The position numbers and the translations under genes are program-made. This document shows, piece by piece, positions 17,501 through 23,071 of a stretch of 32,400 bases of DNA; position 1 is the stretch's first letter; each line of letters begins with the position of its first letter. The stretch comes from Clostridia bacterium (GTDB taxonomy: Bacteria; Bacillota; Clostridia; Oscillospirales; UBA644): the NCBI GenBank assembly GCA_017623895.1, contig JAGAOB010000034.1, positions 1-32,400 of the forward strand. The letters are read 5' to 3'. Below the pieces are notes generated by a model, which worked only from the letters and a program-made list of their open reading frames with translations, did not search any database and was not told where the DNA came from.

Positions 17501-17827
17501 GTTCGCCGCAATGGCGGAAAGGGCGGTGAGGAAATTGCGGTTTTCATCCTGCATCGTAATCCCCGCCCGGGCAGGAAACGCGGATGCATCGGTGAATACC
17601 GATTTATCGGTCCAGACGCCACCTGCGTTGGACGTATTCAAATGACCTTCTCGCAGGTCGAAATACTCTTTCCAGAGATCCATCGTGTTCTCATCCGCAA
17701 CGCGGTTGTAATAGGCGTCTTCCGCTCCTGCCGCAGAAAAGGGTAGAGAGGGTAAAAACGTCAGGATCAGTGCTGTGCAGAGCAACAGACTCATAAGACG
17801 TGTTTTCAGATTGTGTCTTGCTTTCAT
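11507..17827 (-). CDS. Giant wall-anchored adhesin: vWA domain, two DUF5979-like domains, seven FctA-type isopeptide domains, NPKTSD sorting signal
   Basis: A 2106-residue surface protein. Signal peptide at 1-35 (basic start, hydrophobic core, cleavage near SAAGA). A von Willebrand A domain spans about 118-425 with the metal site DLSGS (Asp127, Ser129, Ser131). After a linker region come two DUF5979-like units (about 870-998 and 999-1123; typical LPAGATYTVEE). Seven pilin isopeptide-linkage domains follow (about 1124-2071). The C-terminus has NPKTSD (2069-2074), a hydrophobic helix and RRKK, as in sortase substrates. AAGGAAGGAGA precedes the ATG. vWA-bearing adhesins of Gram-positive pili bind host or matrix proteins, so a stalk carrying a distal binding head is inferred. 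No sortase lies in the window. It is transcribed alone, divergent from the exopolysaccharide operon. The reading frame is complete with no break. Confidence 0.92.
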   Translation of the reverse strand: MKARHNLKTRLMSLLLCTALILTFLPSLPFSAAGAEDAYYNRVADENTMDLWKEYFDLREGHLNTSNAGGVWTDKSVFTDASAFPARAGITMQDENRNFLTALSAIAANKEIVGYSTVPTDTVLVLDLSGSMEESNSEEDLINAANNAIQRLFAVNKNNRVGVVLYSASDEFGTSDYNESVTRILPIDRYTTGGDGKYLVLRGTQVSVSDNVRGSIANADLDNKKSFVGGTYIQAGLWEAKEMFEEMDTVIGSNNWQSDDNRMPILVLMSDGACSTGTSNYANVGESNIGNGGETGLTAGNAFLTQLTASYVMNRIEAHYQKEDADVRGLFYTLGFNIGDNEIAQSVMNPDASTQTDDLWRTYAALNGNQSMLVRVKGTSRQTRYTDVSIAKNSYVTDKSYVDQYFSASGTGLTNAFESIVDEIILQSRYYPTHLEGGSPDFSGYVEFEDALGDYMEVKDIKGILLGTTLFDGHMFASKLANVTEDGLGSIESPTELGNEFIRSVKTRLGIVDNSEAQIFLGKAFAAGQLKYNSPTDWSNYVGWYAKADGSYLGFWDDTISAAAPAEAVYKIKSYAFLGETTGSIRDSDMMYMTVQIRTDIATGRQSVVWKIPASLVPMITYLVTLEGTSVDNAENVSLTVEDANISPIRLIFESGLRSDLNELNITKITSNVADDGVTRQFWTNYFDISAPSHDQHVTAISKFTPNKENERFYYSFDSAVYRKSVSPNGSETYILLNESAPHNNNGKLIATDGNGEKYEYYHRRYIFKDAGEGSDKPIFFYEEMSAASIASAVWDATFVTKTGDTGAFVVPQGTPARELKMYDKEKDVNATDSAHMVFHPYLTEENGIFYVDMNLGNNGLLKVTPAQGLKLSKTVDIVEAGTSTDFSFLITVHNANATPYTGTANSWITDLDVVPLNGGTEISMSGNGTYTVNLSAGQTFWMTGLPAGATYTVEEISANDDYKVKSVHVNGISMGTMASGTIAASFIDDVDFVNTAVGEGDLVITKQVVDANGAPVDVSDSVKFTAEVTLKNQAGGSVFGRFEASSAAGFIDIPSNGKFTVTLAEGESFVLHNIPEQTVYEVVETNIPNGFVFNSERSSLRGTVDAESNDQALIVNTYAPTETDGQSVIVEIAKKLDGRDDWLVGEGYTFIVTRLDTTRATGTVINQIYIDFSDSDKKFAFDLGNEPYPKAGTYYYAISEAQESQGGVTYDTATRRFSVVVADSDMDGNLEIVNVVNDMLTTVTKNGNAYTVSAEFTNVYAPTQPASVSIGVKKSFSGEVYRLNGFQFALYSDEQLTTEIGRVVTGPDGKAEFPLTYAPNRASAEGETYTYYMAEIHTGIDNITYDTTVFTVKVTVKDNGDGTTSATAQVIAPEGSGSGRVDADGNAVFVNTYTPSSAAYVVLTANKKIDGKRTLNANEFTFVIEAITQNAPMPESTNDKATNDASGSVVFDAIKYTEVGTYKYKIYESNENPIGGFTYDSAYYEVTVNVTDPTDDGQRQLITTVTRVLKRENSSDRTLDPNEIMTFTNQYQATPDSVTLNGNKILTGKPLQNGEFEFKLTPVTPNAPMPTTDVATNDSLGAFTFGTITFDTAGVYTYTVTENPKLDGNGAEDPRYDCDESVYTVTVTVTDNSQGKLTAAVSMKKNGLSSSEIVFRNGFTPTPIRYNIEQYFGGKKDLNGRTLPLQAGEFEFRLINARNGKQVGDAVKNDENGVFKFPALSLPEAGIYHYKIVESVGDLKGVSYDTSSFHIRIEVVMDETGILSILDDPSTQVTEGNLLYKGTVSKQDVEGVLTEVTNYEDITDQGTDGIVFNNTYTADPAHVSLEATKTLTGRDLIDGEFKFDLHKTDASYAYRTDTVVQQDVVLRLQQDGTGNVAFMPLVFDTEGTFYYAVVEDEINEKGVTMDTTVHKVEITVRDNGKGDLIATVKVNGTDIAGSTAEAIRFKNTYRALPTSIVIEGTKTLTGRDLKKDEFTFELYDKNGTKLQAAQNGEDGKITFQPISVDAAGTYVYTVTEVQGTQADIGYDKSVYTVTATVTDHLDGTFKVEYSYSKNGAAAEKISFENLYNPKTSDNSNLWLWASLMILTSGIVGLTLYRRKKAESEN
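11615..14458 (-). repeat. Seven tandem FctA/Spy0128-like isopeptide domain repeats (protein level)
   Basis: Units begin near residues 1124, 1265, 1398, 1536, 1664, 1821 and 1954 and are 118-157 residues long. Each has an early Lys (for example TKTLTGRDL), a mid Glu in a Y-x-Y-x-x-x-E strand, and a late Asn in F-x-N-x-Y/F (NTY, NQY, NGF, NLY). These are the three positions that form and catalyse the Lys-Asn bond in Spy0128. The last two units share TKTLTGRDL exactly, which points to recent duplication, whereas the others are diverged. Confidence 0.85.
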
Positions 17828-17847
17828 AATTGTGTTCTCCTTCCTTG

Positions 17848-17928
17848 CTATCGAAAGCCCGAATATTCGGTACAGACGTCAAACGGATGCGGGACGCGAG
17901 GCGTCACCGAGCGGAGGATATTCATCAT
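17848..17928 (-). other. Possible 26-codon upstream ORF in the adhesin leader
   Basis: ATG at 17928 with AGAGGA 5 bases before it; the frame ends with TAG at 17850-17848, just ahead of the adhesin ribosome binding site. The encoded peptide has no recognisable features. The predicted transcription start lies at the ribosome binding site itself, so translation may be poor. It may be chance. Confidence 0.2.
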
Positions 17929-17946
17929 ACATTTCCTCTTAATACA

Positions 17947-17975
17947 AGTATATCACATTGTTTTTTTTAAGTCAA
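17947..17975 (-). promoter_or_regulatory. Sigma-A promoter of the giant adhesin gene
   Basis: TTGACT (17975-17970), 17 bp, TATACT (17952-17947). Start of transcription near 17940, leaving a leader of about 110 bases that contains a short GC-rich stem (GACGC / GCGTC) and a CCGAATATTCGG palindrome. Confidence 0.85.
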
Positions 17976-18196
17976 GAAAACCTTTGGAATGTTCACAATT
18001 ATTTACATTTTATACGGGGATAAGCAACGCCTTCGCCGAGGCGTGTTTCCTTGTCGGATGGAGGGCAAAATCTTCGTCGAGAGTAGCGTTGCGTAAAATT
18101 TTTCCGAAGTTGTGATCATTTTGAAAACAAAATGTGAATTTTTTCGCACTTTTTCTCTTTCTATCCAAACTTCACAGTTATTTAACAAAATCGTGT

Positions 18197-18202
18197 TATA
18201 AT
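18197..18202 (+). promoter_or_regulatory. Distal promoter of the exopolysaccharide operon (extended -10)
   Basis: TGT followed by TATAAT. The best -35-like hexamer, TTCACA at 18171-18176, is 20 bp away, so the extended -10 or an activator must help. The predicted start near 18209 gives a leader of about 128 bases. Confidence 0.6.
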
Positions 18203-18225
18203 CTACGGAGAAAATGAGATATTAC

Positions 18226-18283
18226 GCGCACCTGTAATAGCATCTCCCTCCTCGAGATGCTTGTGGGTGGGCTGTGTCTTTTT
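18226..18283 (+). promoter_or_regulatory. Leader hairpin with T tract upstream of the exopolysaccharide operon
   Basis: Inner perfect 8-bp stem AGCATCTC / GAGATGCT (18239-18246, 18254-18261), and an outer arm GCGCACC / GGTGGGC (18226-18232, 18266-18272, one mismatch). TCTTTTTATT begins 5 bases after the outer stem. It resembles an intrinsic terminator inside the leader, hence a possible attenuation or antitermination point for the long operon. Confidence 0.5.
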
Positions 18284-18284
18284 A

Positions 18285-18315
18285 TTGACTTGCCTTGCTT
18301 GATGCTTGGTATACT
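18285..18315 (+). promoter_or_regulatory. Possible proximal promoter of the exopolysaccharide operon
   Basis: TTGACT (18285-18290), 19 bp, TATACT (18310-18315), with TGG before the -10. The predicted start near 18322 would cut into the ribosome binding site GAAGGAG (18318-18324), which weakens the case. Confidence 0.4.
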
Positions 18316-18336
18316 GCGAAGGAGATTGTAAAGCGA

Positions 18337-19095
18337 ATGGAGAAAACGGAACAAAGCAACAGAGAGTATTACACCGTTGACGTGTTGCACATCGTACGGA
18401 CGTTATGGAAACGGATCTGGGTCATCGCGCTTGTCGGGATCCTTACCGCGGCAATCGGCTTTTGCTATTCAAAATTTGCCGTTTCGCCCACCTATTCGTC
18501 TCACATCAAACTGTACGTGAATAACAGCTCGTTTTCCGTAGGGAATACCAGCGTCTCCCTTTCGGATCTGACGGCCGCCCAGAGTCTTGTGAAGACCTAC
18601 GGAGAAATTCTCGACAGCCGCAGCACCTTGGAGCGCATCATCGAAAAGGCTGACGTGGATTACACGTGGAAACAGATGTCGGGGATGATTACTTGTGCTC
18701 CCTCGAATGAAACGGAGATTATGCTTGTGACGGTCACCTGCGGCGATCCTTACGTGGCGTGCAATATTGCCAACACCGTTGCCGAGGTCTTGCCCTCCCG
18801 CATTTCCGAGATTATCGACGGAGCCTCGATGGAGGTCGTGGATTATGCGATTCCCGAATTGGAAAAGGTCGCGCCCAGCATTACCCGCTATACGGCCGTC
18901 GGCCTGCTTCTCGGCGTGCTTCTTTCCGCGGTGGTTTTGGTTATCGTTGCTCTTGCGGACGATACGATTCACGATGAAGAGTACGTGCTTATGACCTACG
19001 ATTATCCGATTCTCGGAAAAATTCCCGATCTTCTGGATGAGGGAAGCAAATCCCACGAATATTACTACCGCAAGCGTCAAGGTATCCAAGAATAA
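18337..19095 (+). CDS. Wzz/CpsC-type polysaccharide co-polymerase, membrane adaptor of the BY-kinase
   Basis: A 252-residue protein with two membrane helices (about 28-48 and 177-200) flanking an external loop, the standard layout of YveK/CpsC/CapA proteins. The N-terminal block YYTVDVLHIVRTLWKRIWVI and the PTYSSHIKLYV region are typical Wzz motifs. It sets chain length together with the cytoplasmic tyrosine kinase encoded next. Start ATG 18337 follows GAAGGAG with 12 bases; an in-frame TTG at 18295 overlaps the promoter and was rejected. It is the first gene of the operon, 21 bases before the kinase gene. Confidence 0.92.
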   Translation: MEKTEQSNREYYTVDVLHIVRTLWKRIWVIALVGILTAAIGFCYSKFAVSPTYSSHIKLYVNNSSFSVGNTSVSLSDLTAAQSLVKTYGEILDSRSTLERIIEKADVDYTWKQMSGMITCAPSNETEIMLVTVTCGDPYVACNIANTVAEVLPSRISEIIDGASMEVVDYAIPELEKVAPSITRYTAVGLLLGVLLSAVVLVIVALADDTIHDEEYVLMTYDYPILGKIPDLLDEGSKSHEYYYRKRQGIQE

Positions 19096-19116
19096 GAGAG
19101 GACAGGTAGAAACGAT

Positions 19117-19887
19117 ATGGCACTCTTCGGGAAAACGCGCAAACGCAAGCAGTTTCTGTTTTCGGATAATCCCAACAGAAAAACCTTGCATAAAAATCTT
19201 GAATTTACCGCTACGGAGCAATATAAGCTGATTCGTGAGAACCTTGCCTTTACGGTCCCCGCGGATGAAAAATGCCCCATCATCGGCGTTACCAGCTCCC
19301 TGCGGGGAGAGGGAAAAAGCACCACCGCCATCAATCTTTCTTACGTGTTGGCGGAGAAGGGAAATAAGGTTCTTTTGATTGACGGAGACCTTCGTCTTCC
19401 CTCCATCGCAAAGAATATGTATATCGAAAGCACCCCCGGGCTTACCGATCTTTTGATGGGCAAGGGTGCGTCTCTTTCCGATTTTCAATCGGCTTACCTG
19501 AAAAACTGGTATATCATTCCCTCCGGGAATATTCCCCCCAATCCCTCGGAGCTTCTCGGCTCCCATCGGATGGAGACCGTGTTGAACGAGCTGAAGGAGG
19601 CTTTTGATTATATCATCGTCGATCTTCCTCCCGTCAACATCGTTTCCGACGCCGTTTCCATCGCAAACTACATCACGGGAATGATCGTCGTCATCCGCCA
19701 GAACTATACCGAAAAGAAAGAGTTGGAGCGTTGCTTCCGTCAGCTGCAGCTTTCCAACGTCAACGTTCTGGGCAGCGTACTGAACGATGCATCCTCGGGC
19801 GGAGGCTCCTACGGAAAGCGCAAGAACGGCAAGTACTACAAGTACTACCGCTATTATAAAAAGTCTCCCGAGGAGACCCAATCGTGA
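19117..19887 (+). CDS. Bacterial tyrosine kinase, CpsD/CapB/YwqD family
   Basis: A 256-residue P-loop kinase. Walker A is SLRGEGKST (Lys67), Walker A' VLLIDGDLRLPS (Asp89, Asp91) and Walker B IIVDLPP (Asp169). The C-terminus has a tyrosine cluster with six Tyr in eight residues (240-247), the autophosphorylation tail of BY-kinases. The enzyme phosphorylates itself and partners when bound to the adaptor encoded just upstream, and the cycle controls polymer length and export. AGAGGAC precedes the ATG. It overlaps the phosphatase gene by four bases. Confidence 0.95.
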   Translation: MALFGKTRKRKQFLFSDNPNRKTLHKNLEFTATEQYKLIRENLAFTVPADEKCPIIGVTSSLRGEGKSTTAINLSYVLAEKGNKVLLIDGDLRLPSIAKNMYIESTPGLTDLLMGKGASLSDFQSAYLKNWYIIPSGNIPPNPSELLGSHRMETVLNELKEAFDYIIVDLPPVNIVSDAVSIANYITGMIVVIRQNYTEKKELERCFRQLQLSNVNVLGSVLNDASSGGGSYGKRKNGKYYKYYRYYKKSPEETQS

Positions 19888-20603
19888 TCGATTGGCACAG
19901 CCACGTACTGTCGGGAATGGACGACGGGAGCAAGAGCGTTGCAGAGAGCGTTCAGCTTTTGAAGGAGCTTCGAGCTCAAGGGGTTGATACGGTAATCGCA
20001 ACGCCCCACTACTATGCTGACGACGAATCCGTGGAATCGTTTTTGCAACGGCGTGAGGAATCTTACCAAAGCCTTTGTGCTCAGGTTGAAGACCTATCCA
20101 AGATCTCCGGCAACGGAGATCTGCCCAAGATCGTTCTCGGTACGGAGGTCTGTTATTACCCCGCCATTCGCCGCCTGGAGCGGTTGCTTGATCTTCGGAT
20201 CGGACAAAGTGATCTTCTTCTTTTGGAAATGCCCTCGAGAAAATGGTCGGAGTATACGCTTCGGGAGATCGAGGAGATTTCTGAAATTCGCGGCGTCACC
20301 CTCATTCTTGCCCACATAGAGCGTTCGTTCCCCTTTCAATCTCCGAAAACCTTGGAGAGACTGTATGAAAGCCGAATTTTAATGCAGTCAAACGCGGGAT
20401 TCTTTACCGCCCTTGGCACCAGATCCAAAGCGCTCCGTCTTTTACGAGACGGGAAGGTCCATCTGATCGGATCCGATTGTCATAATACGACCTCTCGTCC
20501 CCCGAGGATGGAAAAAGCGTTTCACGTAATTTCAAAAAAGTTCGGCGAGCATTTTATCACACAAATGAACGAGTTCGGTCAAACCCTTCTCGTGAAAGAA
20601 TAA
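19884..20603 (+). CDS. PHP-family protein-tyrosine phosphatase, CpsB/CapC/YwqE type
   Basis: A 239-residue metal-dependent phosphatase. Metal ligands can be seen: DWHSH (His5, His7), TPHYY (His42), GTEVCY (Glu88), LAHIER (His144) and GSDCH (Asp198, His200). It removes phosphate from the tyrosine tail of the kinase. Start is GTG 19884, with GAGGAG (19870-19875) upstream and a GTGA overlap with the kinase stop, so the two are translationally coupled. Length and motif order fit the family fully. Confidence 0.95.
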   Translation: MIDWHSHVLSGMDDGSKSVAESVQLLKELRAQGVDTVIATPHYYADDESVESFLQRREESYQSLCAQVEDLSKISGNGDLPKIVLGTEVCYYPAIRRLERLLDLRIGQSDLLLLEMPSRKWSEYTLREIEEISEIRGVTLILAHIERSFPFQSPKTLERLYESRILMQSNAGFFTALGTRSKALRLLRDGKVHLIGSDCHNTTSRPPRMEKAFHVISKKFGEHFITQMNEFGQTLLVKE

Positions 20604-20633
20604 GTCCCATAACTTCGAAGGAGGAATCTTAAA

Positions 20634-21323
20634 ATGAAAAAGATTTTTGCAATTCTGTTGATGCTTTCGGTTTTGCTGAGCTTGAGCCTTACCGCTCTTG
20701 CCGCCCCTGGAAGCTTCGTTTCCAGCCCCACGGGAAATTCTGCTCCTACCGTCGAATCGTTTAAGGCAAACGATGCTGACTGTACGGGAACATTGGTCGT
20801 TACCTCTTACGGGAAGCGCAACGAGCTTCCTCAAACCTACCGTACGCTTCTGGAAAAAGCCTACGGCGAAATTGTGAATTCCTCGGATCTGACCAAGCTG
20901 AACGCAGACCTTGCAAAGCTTGCTTCCGATCGCAACATCAAAGGATCCGATCTTGCCGTGAGTGATCTGTTTAACGTCCACGTTACCGATTGCGATGCCC
21001 ACGACGGACATTACGACTTTGACATCGTTCTCAATGCGGGAACGCTGAACCGCTTTGTCGGTCTTCTTCAGATGAACCTTGACGGAGAATGGGAATACGT
21101 AAGCGGGGCCGAGGTTTTGAGCAACGGGACACACTTGAAGTTCTCCCTGAAATCTCTTTCGCCCCTGGCAATCGTTGTTAATACCGCATCTTCGGGCACC
21201 GATTCTCCGCCGACCAGCGACAACTGGATGGTTTACGTTTACGCAGGCATTGCCGTAGTTTCCGCAGGTGCGTTTATCGCTCTCTGGGTCACTCGGAAAA
21301 AATCCGGCGAAAATAACGATTGA
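20634..21323 (+). CDS. Small secreted, probably wall-anchored protein of unknown function
   Basis: A 229-residue protein. Signal peptide at 1-23 (KK, hydrophobic core, LAA cleavage). A mature domain of about 160 residues follows, with DLTKLNADLAKLASDRN and a beta-rich second half ending in LKFSLKSLSPLAIVVN. The C-terminus has SPPTSDN (about residue 191), a hydrophobic helix and RKK, resembling a sortase sorting signal. I recall similar proteins across gut Clostridia but know no function. A strong AAGGAGGA lies upstream. Its place between the phosphatase and LCP genes suggests a surface partner in capsule assembly or attachment. The two Cys of the mature domain (ADCTG and VTDCDAH) could form a disulfide. 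Confidence 0.8.
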   Translation: MKKIFAILLMLSVLLSLSLTALAAPGSFVSSPTGNSAPTVESFKANDADCTGTLVVTSYGKRNELPQTYRTLLEKAYGEIVNSSDLTKLNADLAKLASDRNIKGSDLAVSDLFNVHVTDCDAHDGHYDFDIVLNAGTLNRFVGLLQMNLDGEWEYVSGAEVLSNGTHLKFSLKSLSPLAIVVNTASSGTDSPPTSDNWMVYVYAGIAVVSAGAFIALWVTRKKSGENND

Positions 21324-21351
21324 TCTCGCCCATGGCACAGAGGGGTGTGTT

Positions 21352-22344
21352 ATGAACGAAAAAAGAAAAAAGAACCGATATTTCAAGTATCTGACGGTAG
21401 TACTTTTGGTTGTTTTTATTGTCGCAGCTTCCTTGTTCGTGATGAACCTGTGGGAACGGGGACAAGGATTGTTTCCCGAACCCGACCCAAGTGATCAACC
21501 GTTTGTTTACGAGGGAAAAGAATATCGTCTGAAAGAAAATATCGAAACCTTCTTGGTTTTGGGACTTGACAAGTACGAAAAGGACGAATCCGTCCTTGAT
21601 TCCTACAACAATGACAAGCAGGCGGATTTTCTGATGCTGTTTGTTTTTGATAACAACGCAAAAACCTTTTCCGCTATTCACGTCAACCGCGACACAATGA
21701 CCAAGGTCAACGTGCTTGGGGTTGCGGGAAACAAAATTGACTCCGTTACCAAGCAAATAGCTCTGGCCCACACCCACGGAAACGGCAAAGACGTCAGCTG
21801 TCGCAATACGGCGGATGCTGTTTCTGATCTTCTTCTGGGAAGAAAGGTGAATCATTACCTTTCTCTCACGATGGATTCCGTTCCGATTTTGAATGACGCC
21901 GTGGGGGGCGTTGAAGTCACCGTTTTGGATGATTTTACGGGAATCGACGACGGATTGGTAAAGGGGCAAACCGTTACTCTGCGGGGAGAACAGGCCCTGC
22001 ACTACGTACGTACGCGCTACGGATTAGAGGATTCCACCAACAGCACTCGTATGGAACGGCAACGGCAGTATGTCAATGCACTCCACGCGAAGTTTGAACA
22101 ATGCGTCGCGCAGGATCCTGATTTTATTGTAAATACGTCGTTGTCGGTCTCGGAGTATTTGGTCTCCGACCGTTCCGTAACGCAATTGCAGGAATTGGTA
22201 AGAAAGTTTAACGAATACGAATTCACGGGGATCCGCAGTATGGAGGGAGAATCCCGTTTGGGAGCAGAATTCATCGAATTCTATCCGAAAGAAAGCTCAA
22301 TAAAGAAAATCGTAGCCGAATTGTTTTACACGCCGAAGGATTGA
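21352..22344 (+). CDS. LytR-CpsA-Psr (LCP) family glycopolymer ligase
   Basis: A 330-residue protein with a short basic N-terminus, one membrane helix (about 13-32) and an external LCP domain. Motifs: FLVLGLDKYEKDES, FSAIHVNRDTM (the Arg/Asp pair binding the pyrophosphate), and VGGVEVTV, followed by RGEQALHYVRTRYG with the conserved RxR, then RMERQRQYV. LCP enzymes transfer undecaprenyl-linked polymers to peptidoglycan, so this one should attach the polysaccharide made by the operon to the wall. ATG 21352 has AGAGGGG upstream; a further upstream in-frame start overlaps the previous gene and was rejected. Confidence 0.93.
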   Translation: MNEKRKKNRYFKYLTVVLLVVFIVAASLFVMNLWERGQGLFPEPDPSDQPFVYEGKEYRLKENIETFLVLGLDKYEKDESVLDSYNNDKQADFLMLFVFDNNAKTFSAIHVNRDTMTKVNVLGVAGNKIDSVTKQIALAHTHGNGKDVSCRNTADAVSDLLLGRKVNHYLSLTMDSVPILNDAVGGVEVTVLDDFTGIDDGLVKGQTVTLRGEQALHYVRTRYGLEDSTNSTRMERQRQYVNALHAKFEQCVAQDPDFIVNTSLSVSEYLVSDRSVTQLQELVRKFNEYEFTGIRSMEGESRLGAEFIEFYPKESSIKKIVAELFYTPKD

Positions 22345-22381
22345 TTGGTTTAATCTTTCGACAGAGGGGAAAGTAAAAGCA

Positions 22382-23071
22382 GTGGAAGCAAACAAGAAAA
22401 ACGTTTCGGGAGGCTCCGTCCACGGAACTTCCCGGGATACAAACAAAAATGTATACATAAAAAAGCCGATTTACGAGGCATTCAAGCGCGTCTTTGACAT
22501 TGTGTGCTCGGCCCTCGGTCTGTTGGCACTTGCGTTGCCGCTTTTGGTGATTGCAATCATTGTGGTTATCGACAATCCGGGAGCCTCGCCCATCTATTCA
22601 CAGCTGCGAGTGGGGAAGAACGGAAAAAAATTCAAATTCTATAAATTCCGTTCGATGATCCCCAATGCAGAGAATATGTTGGATTCCCTTCTGGATCAAA
22701 ATGAGATGGACGGCCCCGCCTTTAAGATCAAGGACGATCCCCGTATTACCCGTTTCGGCCATTTCATCCGCAGGACCAGCATCGACGAGCTGCCTCAGCT
22801 TTGGAACGTTCTGATGGGGGATATGAGCCTCGTCGGGCCTCGTCCTCCCTTGCCCCGCGAGGTCGAAATGTATGACGACTACCAACGGCAGCGTCTGTCG
22901 GTTACCCCCGGACTTACCTGCTATTGGCAGATTCAACCCAAACGAAACAGTCTGTGCTTTGACGATTGGCTTCGGTTGGATCTCAAGTATATTGCCGAAC
23001 GTAATTTTGTCACGGACTTCAAAATTTTATTCAAAACCATAGGGGTCGTTTTTGGTCGGGAGGGCGAATGA
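22382..23071 (+). CDS. Initiating sugar-phosphate transferase (undecaprenyl-phosphate hexose-1-phosphate transferase)
   Basis: A 229-residue protein with one hydrophobic segment (about 37-60) and the PF02397 core: YSQLRVGKNGKKFKFYKFRS, then DPRITRFGHFIRRTSIDELP and MSLVGPRPPLP, then TPGLTCYWQI. It transfers a sugar phosphate from a UDP-sugar to undecaprenyl phosphate to start repeat-unit assembly. Sugar identity (galactose, glucose or an amino sugar) cannot be read from the sequence. Starts with GTG 22382 after GAGGGGA (22364-22370). It is the short single-helix form, without the large WcaJ-type membrane domain. It overlaps the next gene in an ATGA. Confidence 0.93.
   Translation: MEANKKNVSGGSVHGTSRDTNKNVYIKKPIYEAFKRVFDIVCSALGLLALALPLLVIAIIVVIDNPGASPIYSQLRVGKNGKKFKFYKFRSMIPNAENMLDSLLDQNEMDGPAFKIKDDPRITRFGHFIRRTSIDELPQLWNVLMGDMSLVGPRPPLPREVEMYDDYQRQRLSVTPGLTCYWQIQPKRNSLCFDDWLRLDLKYIAERNFVTDFKILFKTIGVVFGREGE

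Larger units (their letters stand above)
17828..18336. other. 509-bp divergent regulatory region between adhesin and exopolysaccharide operon
   Basis: No gene is called here. Going right: adhesin leader and promoter (to 17975); a GC-richer island at 18015-18095 bounded by complementary heptamers GCAACGC (18024-18030) and GCGTTGC (18086-18092), with an internal 6-bp hairpin (18027-18044); an AT-rich perfect inverted repeat CATTTTG-AAAA-CAAAATG (18117-18134); then two plus-strand promoters and a hairpin leader (separate entries). The island may be a structured RNA or a binding site for a regulator of both units. Confidence 0.5.

Noticed and set aside
17828..18336. A c-di-GMP or c-di-AMP riboswitch in the divergent region
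   Set aside because: I looked for known core motifs and could not match them in either strand; only generic hairpins were seen.
18469..20001. A 510-codon open frame on the minus strand across the Wzz-like and kinase genes
   Set aside because: The plus-strand genes carry full motif sets, ribosome binding sites and coupled overlaps; the minus frame has none.
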